Notes: generated by a model from the letters alone, not told the origin. A DNA stretch of 64,000 nucleotides from Wocania_A spongiicola (GCF_023502325.1 NZ_JAMFLZ010000008.1:88835-152834), one strand, 5' to 3'; positions 36,531 through 45,912 are shown, counted from the first letter of the stretch. Translations and numbers: made by a program.

Positions 36531-38416
36531 ATTATTTCATATTTAATTTTACTACCATCAACAGGAATTATCAATTCTGTTTCTCCGTTAGCTTCTCGTA
36601 CTACTGGTGTTTGGCCTGTTAATACTTTTACATAATACTGTTGTTCTTCTACAAGATAAGAGCCGTCAGTCATTTTTTTCACTTTGCCAGAAGCCAATTT
36701 GCAATACCAGTTTGTTAATCCAGATTTTGAAAATTGAATATCATTGACAACATAATTATTATTACTATCTGATGTTATCCTGTTTTCAATATCAACATCT
36801 TTATATCGATATTTAAACACAGGTAACCCAGAAGTTTTATCAATTGTATAACCTTTAGAAACGAAATCCGGTGCTAATCCTGTATCTGGAAATGCCTCAA
36901 CCAAACTTGAAAGCTGAGCTATGGGTTGATTTAAAAAGATCCATTGAACGGCTCCTTTTGGTCTAAACGATCCATCACCTCGGCTGTGCCACATGGGCGT
37001 TGCGTCTACAAAATCACCTCGCCAAACACCAACAAGGTTTCCTGCACCTAAATCGTAAATATAATTTACCCCTTCTGGTGTGCCAATACCTATGGTGTGT
37101 GATAATCGTTTTCCATCACCATTAAAACTTACAAAAGCTCTTAATAAACGTGGTTTAGAATCTGGCTGAACAAAAATTGGAGATACCGTATTTATATTTG
37201 GCGGATAAGAATCATAGGTATGAAAATCTTTCGAATTTGTTGATTTGCTTTTAATAGATAGCCCTAATCGTGGCGCTCTCCAACCAGCAGATTTTATATT
37301 AATGAGAATAAATTTATGCTCTCCTTTTGTTAATTTCACATCTCCTTTCAATAGTCCTTGTCCGCTCGAAGAATTGTCTTCTACAACCTTTTTATTATCA
37401 ACAATTAATTTAACGCCTCCTGTATAACCAACACTAATAGTATAATCGTCTTCATCTTCAACATTTAAAGTTCCTATATACATAATACCATATTCATCTT
37501 CTTCACCAGCACTTAGAACATCAATTTTATTAGCCTTTCCTGATGACACTTTAGCGCGATCATTCAACTCGTCTAACCCCTTAAAAGCACCCTTATAAGT
37601 AACGTATGAAAGCGATGCTAGTGTTACAGAAGATTCTTTTAGCAATTGGTATTTAAAATTCCGAATTGCAACTGGTCCATGATTTCCTTGAATTAACAAA
37701 GGACCTTTAGCGACTTCATTCTTTTCAATTGGACCTCCAGTATAAGTAGAAACCTCAACATTACTATGAATTCGAACACCATTTAAATCTACTGAAATAA
37801 ATTTAGCGTTCGAAATCTTATCTCCCGCTTCATTAAAGCGCGGTGCTTGAAAATGAACTTTATATTTTTGCCATAACCCAGGTGCTTTTGATGCATTGCT
37901 GGTTGGAGGAATGCCTCTAAATATTTTATCTTCATCTTTTTCCCAGTTATTATGAAATCCACCCATATCAGATCCTAAGGGAATTTTAACACCCCAACTA
38001 TCTTTTAGCTGTAGCTCATATCTGCCCTGAAAGTAAAGTCCAGAATTAGAGCCCTTTGGCAGCATAATTTCTAATTCTAATAATAAATCTCCATGCTCCC
38101 AATTGGTAACTAAGGCATCACTTTTTTCTTTATCATTAATATTTAAAAGAATTCCTGTTCCTGGAGTTGATTTAATTGCTTTAGGCTGCTCGACCACATT
38201 CCTTTTTCTCTTCCTTCTTTTCTTTTTCTTTTTTGAATCGTGCTCTTCTACTGATTTGTGATGGACATCAATATGCCTATTTACTATTACATCACCAACA
38301 ATTTGCCAGTTTCCTGCCTGTTCTTTGAAATCATTTAAATTGTCAAGTTTGATTTGTTCTTGAGCAGATAGATTAAATCCAAAAAGAACAGCAATTAATA
38401 AAAGTCTGATTTTCAT
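36524..38416 (-). CDS. DUF1080 plus PA14-like exported protein
   Basis: 630 residues. A signal peptide (ending LSAQ) is followed by a DUF1080-type beta-sandwich (about 75-265, containing NSGLYFQGRYELQLKDSWG) interrupted near its start by a basic run (KKKKKRRKRKRN). A PA14-like domain occupies about 285-400, and a C-terminal region contains the segment LVGVWRGDFVDATPMWHSRG. It shares an operon with the propeller/cytochrome protein, so oxidation and cleavage of a keto-glycoside may be coupled. The promoter carries the 37-bp element also found before azurin. Substrate unknown. Confidence 0.78.
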   Translation of the reverse strand: MKIRLLLIAVLFGFNLSAQEQIKLDNLNDFKEQAGNWQIVGDVIVNRHIDVHHKSVEEHDSKKKKKRRKRKRNVVEQPKAIKSTPGTGILLNINDKEKSDALVTNWEHGDLLLELEIMLPKGSNSGLYFQGRYELQLKDSWGVKIPLGSDMGGFHNNWEKDEDKIFRGIPPTSNASKAPGLWQKYKVHFQAPRFNEAGDKISNAKFISVDLNGVRIHSNVEVSTYTGGPIEKNEVAKGPLLIQGNHGPVAIRNFKYQLLKESSVTLASLSYVTYKGAFKGLDELNDRAKVSSGKANKIDVLSAGEEDEYGIMYIGTLNVEDEDDYTISVGYTGGVKLIVDNKKVVEDNSSSGQGLLKGDVKLTKGEHKFILINIKSAGWRAPRLGLSIKSKSTNSKDFHTYDSYPPNINTVSPIFVQPDSKPRLLRAFVSFNGDGKRLSHTIGIGTPEGVNYIYDLGAGNLVGVWRGDFVDATPMWHSRGDGSFRPKGAVQWIFLNQPIAQLSSLVEAFPDTGLAPDFVSKGYTIDKTSGLPVFKYRYKDVDIENRITSDSNNNYVVNDIQFSKSGLTNWYCKLASGKVKKMTDGSYLVEEQQYYVKVLTGQTPVVREANGETELIIPVDGSKIKYEIIW

Positions 38417-38481
38417 CTGTATATATTTTAGTATAATTTAACCTAAAGATGAATTACTAATTTCATTTTTTGTTAAAACAT

Positions 38482-38489
38482 CTAATTTA
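38482..38489 (-). promoter_or_regulatory. candidate -7 box of the DUF1080/cytochrome operon
   Basis: The minus strand reads TAAATTAG (7 of 8 to TAnnTTTG). It lies exactly 15 bases downstream of the 37-bp element, the same spacing as in the azurin promoter, which supports it. Confidence 0.5.
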
Positions 38490-38504
38490 GATATTTATAT
38501 CTAC

Positions 38505-38541
38505 ATTATTGTTCAGTATTATTCACTGAAATAAATTATAC
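38505..38541 (-). promoter_or_regulatory. 37-bp shared operator, copy 1
   Basis: Identical in 36 of 37 positions to 39240-39276. It contains an inverted repeat TTCAGT-N7-ACTGAA. It ends 89 bases before the start codon at 38416 and 15 bases before the -7 box, where an activator that contacts RNA polymerase would bind. An imperfect match lies at the AraC gene start. Confidence 0.75.
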
Positions 38542-38581
38542 TAAAATATAAGTCACTTAAAGTCATATTAATTAAATAAAA

Positions 38582-38611
38582 AAAGTCTGAGGTTTTAAAA
38601 CCTCAGACTTT
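38582..38611 (-). terminator. terminator of the azurin gene
   Basis: A perfect 30-bp inverted repeat with arms AAAGTCTGAGGTTTT is followed on the minus strand by a run of T, 31 bases after the azurin stop. Confidence 0.85.
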
Positions 38612-38642
38612 ACTATTATATTATGGTAAAGACTACTACTAA

Positions 38643-39155
38643 CTATTCTACAATAAACTTTCCTTTCATGATAGCATAATGTCCCGGAAAACTGCATAAA
38701 AAATCGTATTCCCCAGGTGCAGGTGCATCAAACTCTATAACAGCAGTTTCGCCTGCTCCAATTAATTTAGTATGCGCTATAACATCTTGAGTGTCATTAG
38801 GTATATAATCATTACTAGCAAAGGTTGCAGCTTTATTTCCAAATGCAGAAATGCTAACACCCTTTTTTAACAACACAAAATTATGCCCCATAATTTTCTT
38901 GTCTAATTTACCAATATGCCTAAGTGTCAATTTAACTTTCTTTCCAGCTTTAACTTTAATCTCAGCCCTATTAAACTGCATTAAATCATTGGATGTTATA
39001 ACTACTTCGCTTAAATCTTCCTCAACAGCTTTTTTTGCTTTACTTGTTTTATTTTCATATGAAAATCCTTCTTTCTTTTTTTCCTCTTTCCCTCCACAAC
39101 CAATAAACATTGCACAGGAAAAAATGAATACTAATACATACTTTACTGTTTTCAT
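38643..39155 (-). CDS. azurin / plastocyanin-type blue copper lipoprotein
   Basis: 170 residues, lipoprotein signal ending IGC (Cys20). The azurin copper site is complete: His91 (MGHNFVLL), Cys154, His159 and Met163 (C-x4-H-x3-M). It is a one-electron carrier in the periplasm, able to link cytochrome c domains to a terminal oxidase. Single-gene unit with its own terminator at 38582-38611 and the shared 37-bp element in its promoter, which ties it to the neighbouring DUF1080/cytochrome operon. Confidence 0.95.
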   Translation of the reverse strand: MKTVKYVLVFIFSCAMFIGCGGKEEKKKEGFSYENKTSKAKKAVEEDLSEVVITSNDLMQFNRAEIKVKAGKKVKLTLRHIGKLDKKIMGHNFVLLKKGVSISAFGNKAATFASNDYIPNDTQDVIAHTKLIGAGETAVIEFDAPAPGEYDFLCSFPGHYAIMKGKFIVE

Positions 39156-39216
39156 TTTTAGTGTTTTAATTTGAAAATGTTCACATAATCAGATATTGAC
39201 TCCCTGATAATAAAGT

Positions 39217-39224
39217 CAAATATA
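39217..39224 (-). promoter_or_regulatory. candidate -7 box of azurin
   Basis: The minus strand reads TATATTTG, an exact TAnnTTTG match, 15 bases downstream of the 37-bp element and 61 bases before the start codon. No proper -33 TTG is present, which fits an activator-dependent promoter. Confidence 0.55.
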
Positions 39225-39239
39225 GTCATATAACCCAAT

Positions 39240-39276
39240 ATTATTGTTCAGTATTATTCACTGAAAAAAATTATAC
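39240..39276 (-). promoter_or_regulatory. 37-bp shared operator, copy 2
   Basis: Second copy of the element at 38505-38541 with one mismatch, the same inverted repeat TTCAGT-N7-ACTGAA, and nearly the same distance (85 bases) to the start codon. Conservation over the full 37 bases goes beyond the palindrome, so flanks may also be contacted. Confidence 0.75.
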
Positions 39277-39337
39277 GCAACAAAAAGATAATTAACAATG
39301 ATAAGCTTAAATCAAACAAGTAGTAGTTAAATCGAGT

Positions 39338-40723
39338 TTACTTTGACTTATTCCAGTATTTTTCAATCTCTTCAAGAGATTTTCCTTTGGTTTCAGGGAT
39401 GTACTTGTATGTGAGAACTACAATAATTATAATAAATACAATAAATATAAAATAAGGTAAAGAACCGTTCCAAATGACGCCATTATTAACATTACTATCC
39501 ATTACTATGGGAAAAGATTGTGAAACCACATAATTTGCTGCCCATTGTGCCGCTACAGCTATAGACATGGCTACACTACGTATTTTATTTGGAAACATTT
39601 CTGAAAGTAAAACCCATACAACGGGCCCCATAGAAAGAGCGAATGAAGCTATAAAAATTAACACTCCCAATAGTGATATTATCCCTACCGATTGCTGTTG
39701 TAAAGTAATACCTAACAATAAGAACCCAACTATCATTCCTATAGCTCCAATATATATTAATGGTTTTCTTCCAAATTTATCTACTGTAAACATCGCAACG
39801 AAAGTAAAAATAAGATTAACAAATGCCAGAAGTATTTGTTGTGCTAAAACATCCTCTTTGCCAAAGCCCAATGCCTTTTCAAAAATATCTGCACCGTAGT
39901 ATAACACTGCATTTATTCCTGTAAACTGTTGTAATACAGATAATGTGGTACCAATAACAATAATTCCTATAACTATTTTCGAAAAATAGTTTACTTTAAC
40001 TCCATCATTACTTGCTTTAAGGGAATCTTTTATTTCATTAATTTCTTTATTTGCTTTCTCTGAACCATGTATCTTGATTAATATTGTTAGAGCTTCTTCA
40101 TCTTTTCCTTTAATAGCCAACCATCGCGGGCTTTTAGGTACAAAAAATAGTAGTATTAAAAACAAACAACTAGGTATTAATTCTGACCAAAACATACGTT
40201 TCCACCCAAAGGCGATGTTCTGAGTTTCGGTTAAACTATTTCCAATAAAATAAGTAGCCAAAAACACTACAAAAAAACCGATAACTATTGCTAACTGATA
40301 ATAAGTAACCATTTTTCCTCTTATATTGCTTGGTGCGATTTCAGCAATGTACATAGGTGCATTCATAGACGCTATACCAATACCAATACCTCCAATAATT
40401 CTAAAAAACACCAAAAGAGAAACTGACTCAGGGAATATAGAAGGCAAACCAGAACCATAAGCTGAAATTGAAAATAAAACAGCAGACATTATTAAGGAAT
40501 ATTTTCTGCCAAATTTTATACTTACTGGTCCTGCAATAATAGCACCAACAAGGCACCCTAACAGAGCACTTCCTACTACCCAGCCTTTCATAGCTGAGTC
40601 CAAATCAAAATGTTTGCTTAAATAAAATTGTGCTCCATTTATAACTCCAGTATCATAGCCAAATAATAGTCCTCCTAATGCTGTTACTGCTGTTATTAGT
40701 AATAAAAAAGTTTTGTTATTCAT
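39338..40723 (-). CDS. sugar porter family MFS transporter
   Basis: 461 residues with about 12 membrane helices and the sugar porter signatures: RIIGGIGIGIASMNAPMYIAE, VPKSPRWL, QQFTGINAVLYYG and the C-terminal PETKGKSLEEIE. It is of the XylE/GLUT type and should import a monosaccharide such as glucose or xylose with protons. It is downstream of the sulfatase gene (131-base gap), so it may form the uptake end of the glycan locus, though it could also serve the xylose genes. Confidence 0.92.
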   Translation of the reverse strand: MNNKTFLLLITAVTALGGLLFGYDTGVINGAQFYLSKHFDLDSAMKGWVVGSALLGCLVGAIIAGPVSIKFGRKYSLIMSAVLFSISAYGSGLPSIFPESVSLLVFFRIIGGIGIGIASMNAPMYIAEIAPSNIRGKMVTYYQLAIVIGFFVVFLATYFIGNSLTETQNIAFGWKRMFWSELIPSCLFLILLFFVPKSPRWLAIKGKDEEALTILIKIHGSEKANKEINEIKDSLKASNDGVKVNYFSKIVIGIIVIGTTLSVLQQFTGINAVLYYGADIFEKALGFGKEDVLAQQILLAFVNLIFTFVAMFTVDKFGRKPLIYIGAIGMIVGFLLLGITLQQQSVGIISLLGVLIFIASFALSMGPVVWVLLSEMFPNKIRSVAMSIAVAAQWAANYVVSQSFPIVMDSNVNNGVIWNGSLPYFIFIVFIIIIVVLTYKYIPETKGKSLEEIEKYWNKSK

Positions 40724-40854
40724 GATTCCTACTTTAGCTTATTATTATCATTTATATAGAGTACTTAATCTGTTTTTTGAAGGCTCAAAATCATCAAAAT
40801 AAAGTTCGATTCACAGTTTTAATACATCTACGATTTACTCATTATTTAATATGA

Positions 40855-42519
40855 TTAATGTGTGTACGATTTTATGGGTTTCCCCCTTAATCGTTCAAAA
40901 TTCTTATAAGATTTTTTAATTGACTCTGGGTTAGCTCGTTCAAACTCTTTTTCGGTTATATGGTATTCTTTTTGCAATTCAGCTAACTTAATCCGCAGCT
41001 GTTTTTCAATAACATCATAGCTCACTTCATTTATTAAATTATGGGTTTCGTTAGGGTCTTTATCTAAATCATATAATTCCCATTCGTCAATATCATCATA
41101 TACATGAATTAATTTATAACGATTTGTACGCACTCCATACATTTTTTTTACCATATGAAATGCTGGGAAATCATAATAATGGTAATAAATAGCGTCTCTA
41201 AAATCTGCATCTTCAATAACTTCTGTTACTAGAGGCTTTAAAGATTTGCCTTGCATATCCTTTGGAATATCAACTTGCGCAAAGTCTAAAAAAGTTTCTG
41301 CAAAATCAAGATTTTGAGTTAATGCAGTTACTTCTGTTCCAGGTTTAATAACCTTTGGATATTTCATTAACATAGGCATCGCCAAAGATTCTTCGTACAT
41401 AAAGCGCTTATCAAACCAACCTTTCTCACCTAGATAAAAACCTTGATCTGTTGTATAAACCACTATCGTATTCTTTTCTAAACCATTAGTTTTTAAATAA
41501 TCGAGAATTTTTCCAACACCTTCGTCAACAGCTACGATGGTTGCTAAATAATCTTGTAAATAGCGTTGTAGTTTCCATAAATCCAAGTCTTTTCCTGATA
41601 AATTAGCTTCATGAAAAGCATCATTTTTTTTCTGATATGCTTTATCCCAAACTATCCGCTGCTCGGGTGTCATCCTTTTAAAATCTGTAACCCAAGGGTT
41701 ATGTCCTAACTCTGGAGTACCCTTCCTTTTTGTTATTTTCAAATCATGCCCTTCATACATATCGACATAAATCGTCTGTGATTGTTCTATGGAAGCAGTA
41801 GAACCTTCATGATTTGCAAAATAAGTGTCAGGCACAGGAAAAGTAACATCATCATATTTATTTACATGTCGTAAAGCTGGCATCCAATTTCTATGAGGTG
41901 CTTTATGCTGAACCATCATCATAAAAGGTTGTTCTTCATCTTTAATTTTATCAAGATATTGTAAGGCATCTTCTGTAATAATATCAGTGGCATAGCCCTC
42001 TACCATGGTCGTATCAACCATTTGAGTTTGTTTGTTTATCGAAATAAAGTTAGGGTTGTAATAATTCCCTTGGTCTTGAAGAATGTTCCAATAATCAAAG
42101 CCTTGAGGCTTACCGTGCAAATGCCATTTACCAAACATTGCTGTTGTGTAACCTGCTTTTTGTAATAACTTAGGATAGGTTTGTTGATTACCGTCAAAAC
42201 GATTTCCATTCATTCTAAAACCGTTTACATGGCTATGCTTTCCTGTTAAAATTACAGCACGACTAGGACCGCAAATAGAGTTTGTACAAAAGTTGTTTCT
42301 AAATATAACCCCTTCTTTGGCTATTCTATCAATATTAGGCGTTGGAGCTAATTGGCTAATGGGATGACCATAGGCACTTATGGCTTGAGTGGCATGATCA
42401 TCAGCCATTATAAAAATAATATTTGGTCTTTCTGGAATTTCTACAGTAATCTCTTTTTTTTCTGATTTACAAGATTGAAAAGCTATTGTTACTAAAAGTA
42501 TATAGATTACTTTCCTCAT
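40855..42519 (-). CDS. sulfatase-family (alkaline phosphatase superfamily) lipoprotein
   Basis: 554 residues, lipoprotein signal ending QSC (Cys17). Metal site FIMADDHA (Asp40, Asp41) and the formylglycine signature C-G-P-S-R with Cys83 in SICGPSRAVILTGK. Activity needs conversion of Cys83 to formylglycine by a maturase not obvious in this window. Sulfate-ester hydrolysis is the usual role. Phosphodiesters are also cleaved by this fold, which is relevant because natural beta-1,2-glucans can carry phosphoglycerol. Overlaps the esterase gene by 4 bases (translational coupling). Confidence 0.9.
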   Translation of the reverse strand: MRKVIYILLVTIAFQSCKSEKKEITVEIPERPNIIFIMADDHATQAISAYGHPISQLAPTPNIDRIAKEGVIFRNNFCTNSICGPSRAVILTGKHSHVNGFRMNGNRFDGNQQTYPKLLQKAGYTTAMFGKWHLHGKPQGFDYWNILQDQGNYYNPNFISINKQTQMVDTTMVEGYATDIITEDALQYLDKIKDEEQPFMMMVQHKAPHRNWMPALRHVNKYDDVTFPVPDTYFANHEGSTASIEQSQTIYVDMYEGHDLKITKRKGTPELGHNPWVTDFKRMTPEQRIVWDKAYQKKNDAFHEANLSGKDLDLWKLQRYLQDYLATIVAVDEGVGKILDYLKTNGLEKNTIVVYTTDQGFYLGEKGWFDKRFMYEESLAMPMLMKYPKVIKPGTEVTALTQNLDFAETFLDFAQVDIPKDMQGKSLKPLVTEVIEDADFRDAIYYHYYDFPAFHMVKKMYGVRTNRYKLIHVYDDIDEWELYDLDKDPNETHNLINEVSYDVIEKQLRIKLAELQKEYHITEKEFERANPESIKKSYKNFERLRGKPIKSYTH

Positions 42520-43406
42520 GGTTTCTTAGTTACAATTCTTTTAGTTTGAATTGTTTGTTTAAGATGAATTGTTTTATTGAAAAAGTGAAACACAGTATCT
42601 AATTGTTCAAATGGTATTTGACATAATTCATGTCTGCCTCCAATAACTTTATAAAAGTAGTATGAAGCTCCTATCTCATATAATTTATCTGCAATAACCT
42701 CAGAACCATCTAAGAGGAAATATCCCAATCTATCTTCTGAACAGTAATGATGCGGTGCATGCCCTATAGGGACAAGGTTATCATCTGTGCCATGGAATAA
42801 AACAGTTGGTATTGCATTATTTTTATTAATGTAATTAGCGTTTACCAAAGCTCCTGCTAATGAAAATACGCCCGCAAAGGATACATTATTATACTTTGAA
42901 ATATCGTCAACAAAAAACGCTTTTAAATACACTGCATTTAAAACGCCCTCTGCCCCTGCGCTACTACCTCCTGCTATAATTTTAGTTGGATCTATTTGTA
43001 GTGTTTCTTTATTATCAATAATGTACTTTGCAGCATCTAGATAGTCTATAGCAGCTTGTCTAAAAATGTCTTGCTTTAAAGTTTTCGGGCAATCACAACC
43101 CGAACCCGTTTTAGAGTTTTTTAATAATAATCTATAAGAAATTGAAATTCCGATGTAATCATGATTTGCTAAATAATTCATCAATTTTACCTCATCTGGA
43201 TTATCGCGTTTTCCTCCAGAAAAACCACCGCCATGCATCCATAAAACAACAGGCAAATTATCATTATCTTTTATGTTTTCTGGTGTATAAACATCCAGTT
43301 TTAAAGTATCCAAACCTTTAATAGCATAAGTATATGTTGTTTTATTTTGCGAAAACGCAAGTAGACTCAAACAAAAAGTAAATATTAAAATTTTATACTT
43401 CATCAT
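42516..43406 (-). CDS. alpha/beta-hydrolase esterase
   Basis: 296 residues with a signal peptide (ending AFS). Oxyanion-hole motif WMHGGGFSGG, nucleophile motif GGSSAGAE, acid in GTDDNLVP and His in GGRHEL, matching the carboxylesterase/BD-FAE type. It probably removes acyl groups from a glycan or small ester. Translationally coupled to the sulfatase gene, hinting that both strip decorations from the same substrate. Confidence 0.87.
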   Translation of the reverse strand: MMKYKILIFTFCLSLLAFSQNKTTYTYAIKGLDTLKLDVYTPENIKDNDNLPVVLWMHGGGFSGGKRDNPDEVKLMNYLANHDYIGISISYRLLLKNSKTGSGCDCPKTLKQDIFRQAAIDYLDAAKYIIDNKETLQIDPTKIIAGGSSAGAEGVLNAVYLKAFFVDDISKYNNVSFAGVFSLAGALVNANYINKNNAIPTVLFHGTDDNLVPIGHAPHHYCSEDRLGYFLLDGSEVIADKLYEIGASYYFYKVIGGRHELCQIPFEQLDTVFHFFNKTIHLKQTIQTKRIVTKKP

Positions 43407-43470
43407 TTTTTAAGCTATAAATGTTAATAGATTCCTGCAGCATTTTATGATTATTAGTTATTACCATTAA

Positions 43471-45726
43471 TTATTCTAAAATAAAACTATGCTCAAAATC
43501 AAAATCAGATGTCCCTTTAATTGCTATATCAAATGCTCCAGGTTCTACAGTGAACACTTTATTATTATAAAATTTTAAATCTTTAGCCGTTATACTGAAG
43601 CTTACTGTTTTACTTTCACCTTGCTTTAGAAATATTTTTTCGAACCCCTTTAATTCCTTAACAGGTCTTGTAATACTACCAACCTTATCATGAACATACA
43701 GTTGTACTATTTCATGACCATCATAATCACCAGAATTTTTTATTGTGACGGAAGCTGTAAGTGTATCAGAAAATCCAATTTTATTATTTGACAACTCAAA
43801 ATTCGAGTACTCGAATTTGGTATAACTTAGCCCATGACCGAAGGGAAATAAAGGTGTATTTGGCACGTCTATATAATTAGACTTATAGTCTTCTTTAGGG
43901 TTGTCTAGAGGAATAGGGCGTCCCGTATTCTTCATATTATAATAAATAGGTACTTGCCCTAAATTTCTAGGAAAAGTAACTGGCAATTTTCCTGATGGGT
44001 TGTATTTTCCGAATAAAACATCGGCTATTCCATTTCCTCCCATAGTTCCAGGGAACCAAGTTTCTAATATTGCATCAACCAGAATATGCTCTTCTGATAA
44101 GTCTAGCGGGCGGCCATTCATTAAAACTAAAACTATTTGCTTGGTAGGCACAGCTTTTCTGATAGCTTTGATTAAATCCGTTTGACGCCCTGGTAGTTTT
44201 ATATTAGTTCTACTGGCTGCTTCACCACTCATATCGTAATCTTCACCCATGACCATTACAATTTTATCTGCTTTTTTAGCTAAGTTAATAGCCTTCTGAA
44301 ATCCACTTTCATCATCTCCTTCAATTTCACAGCCCTTGGTATACATGATTTTTGAAGCCTCTAAAAACTCCTGAAAACCTTGGTATACACTTATTGCTTT
44401 TCCTTTTCTATCACCAGCTGCCGCCCAATTACCAATAATATTTTCTTTGTCTTTCACTAATGGCCCTATAAGCGCAATAGTTTGCTTTTCGTTTAAAGGA
44501 AGGCTCTTAACTTCATTTTTTAGTAGCACAGAAGACATCGCTGCGGATTGTCGTGCAGCTTCTAAAAACTCTGGTTTGTAAATCACCTCTTTTTCACGTT
44601 GCTCATCACAATACCTATATGGATCATCAAACAATCCTAATTTGAATTTGGTTAATAATATTCTTCGACAAGCGTCATCAATTAGTGCCATATTTACTTT
44701 TTTCTCATTCACTAGCTCTTCTAAATACTTTCTATTTGCGCTACTCATCATATCCATATCAATACCAGCGTCAATGGATAATTTGGTTGCATGCTTTTCA
44801 TTTTTCGCAAAACCATGAGGTACTAATTCGTTTATGGCAGTATAATCAGTAACAACAAACCCATTAAAACCCCATTCGCCTCTCAAAATGTCTCTAAAAA
44901 TAAATTTATTGCCTGTGGCTGGTACACCATTAAGTTCATTAAAAGCTGTCATAAAGGTTTCAACTCCAGCTTCTATAGTAGCCTCAAATGGCGGTAAATA
45001 AACATTCCTGAGCTCATCTTCACCCATGTTCACTGTGTGATAATCACGACCAGCTTGAGCAGCTCCATAGCCTACAAAATGTTTTGCGCATGCTAAAATG
45101 GTATTATGCTTTGATAAATCATCACCCTGAAATCCTTTTACATAAGCTTTTGCAATTTCACTTCCTAAAAACACATCTTCGCCTGCACCCTCAGAAATAC
45201 GCCCCCAACGAGGGTCTCTTCCAATATCGACCATTGGTGCAAATGTCCAATGAATTCCTTCAGCTGAGGCTTCTTCGGCTGCAATGCGAGATCCCTTTTC
45301 AATATCTTGTAAATCCCAACTAGCTGCCAGGCCTAAATTAATTGGGAAAATGGTTTTAAAACCATGAATAACATCATAACCAAATAACAAAGGAATACCT
45401 AAACGTGTTTCTTCAACTGCCATTTTTTGTAAATCTCTGGTCCCTTTTACTGAATACACATTTAGCATAGCTCCAACATTACCCTCTTTAATATATTTTT
45501 TGTTATTAGAACTAACTGTAGGACCAGTAACAGACCAACCTCCGCTATACATCACCGTTTGACCAATTTTTTCTTGCAACGTCATTAGACTCATTACAGA
45601 ATCTACTTTGGTATCATAAGGTGATATTTCCGATTGTTTTTGTTGATTTTTTTTTGCGTTAGAATTACAGCTGAAAGCAGTAATAATTAATAAAAATATA
45701 TTGAGTTTGGTTAGTGTTTTAATCAT
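43471..45726 (-). CDS. glycoside hydrolase family 3 beta-glucosidase-type lipoprotein
   Basis: 751 residues, lipoprotein signal ending FSC (Cys20). GH3 N-terminal domain with KHF (215-217) and nucleophile Asp294 in GFVVTDYTA, then the GH3 C-terminal domain and a fibronectin-III-like domain (about 650-745) typical of the BglX type. It removes terminal beta-linked glucose. Next to two GH144-type proteins a beta-1,2-glucosidase role on sophorose or short oligosaccharides is likely, but linkage cannot be read from the sequence. Confidence 0.93.
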   Translation of the reverse strand: MIKTLTKLNIFLLIITAFSCNSNAKKNQQKQSEISPYDTKVDSVMSLMTLQEKIGQTVMYSGGWSVTGPTVSSNNKKYIKEGNVGAMLNVYSVKGTRDLQKMAVEETRLGIPLLFGYDVIHGFKTIFPINLGLAASWDLQDIEKGSRIAAEEASAEGIHWTFAPMVDIGRDPRWGRISEGAGEDVFLGSEIAKAYVKGFQGDDLSKHNTILACAKHFVGYGAAQAGRDYHTVNMGEDELRNVYLPPFEATIEAGVETFMTAFNELNGVPATGNKFIFRDILRGEWGFNGFVVTDYTAINELVPHGFAKNEKHATKLSIDAGIDMDMMSSANRKYLEELVNEKKVNMALIDDACRRILLTKFKLGLFDDPYRYCDEQREKEVIYKPEFLEAARQSAAMSSVLLKNEVKSLPLNEKQTIALIGPLVKDKENIIGNWAAAGDRKGKAISVYQGFQEFLEASKIMYTKGCEIEGDDESGFQKAINLAKKADKIVMVMGEDYDMSGEAASRTNIKLPGRQTDLIKAIRKAVPTKQIVLVLMNGRPLDLSEEHILVDAILETWFPGTMGGNGIADVLFGKYNPSGKLPVTFPRNLGQVPIYYNMKNTGRPIPLDNPKEDYKSNYIDVPNTPLFPFGHGLSYTKFEYSNFELSNNKIGFSDTLTASVTIKNSGDYDGHEIVQLYVHDKVGSITRPVKELKGFEKIFLKQGESKTVSFSITAKDLKFYNNKVFTVEPGAFDIAIKGTSDFDFEHSFILE

Positions 45727-45840
45727 TTTTAATGTTTTGTATTTGAAAATAGGCTAGACAATAATTCTGGCTCTACGAATGCATAATTCCTACTATTATG
45801 TTTGCGTTTTATAAATTAGGCATTAATGTTTTAATAAATG

Positions 45841-45912
45841 AATTAATACTAAGGCTCTGTTGTTTTTCATGCATGAACATATTTCGCACATGGCTAATTG
45901 ATAGTATTAATT
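45841..45912. other. dyad-symmetric region between GH144 and GH3 genes
   Basis: AATTAATACT (45841-45850) is inverted as AGTATTAATT (45903-45912). Between them lies a perfect 12-bp palindrome TTCATGCATGAA (45866-45877). It is about 140 bases upstream of the GH3 start and just after the GH144 stop. It could be an operator or a processing/termination site. Confidence 0.4.
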
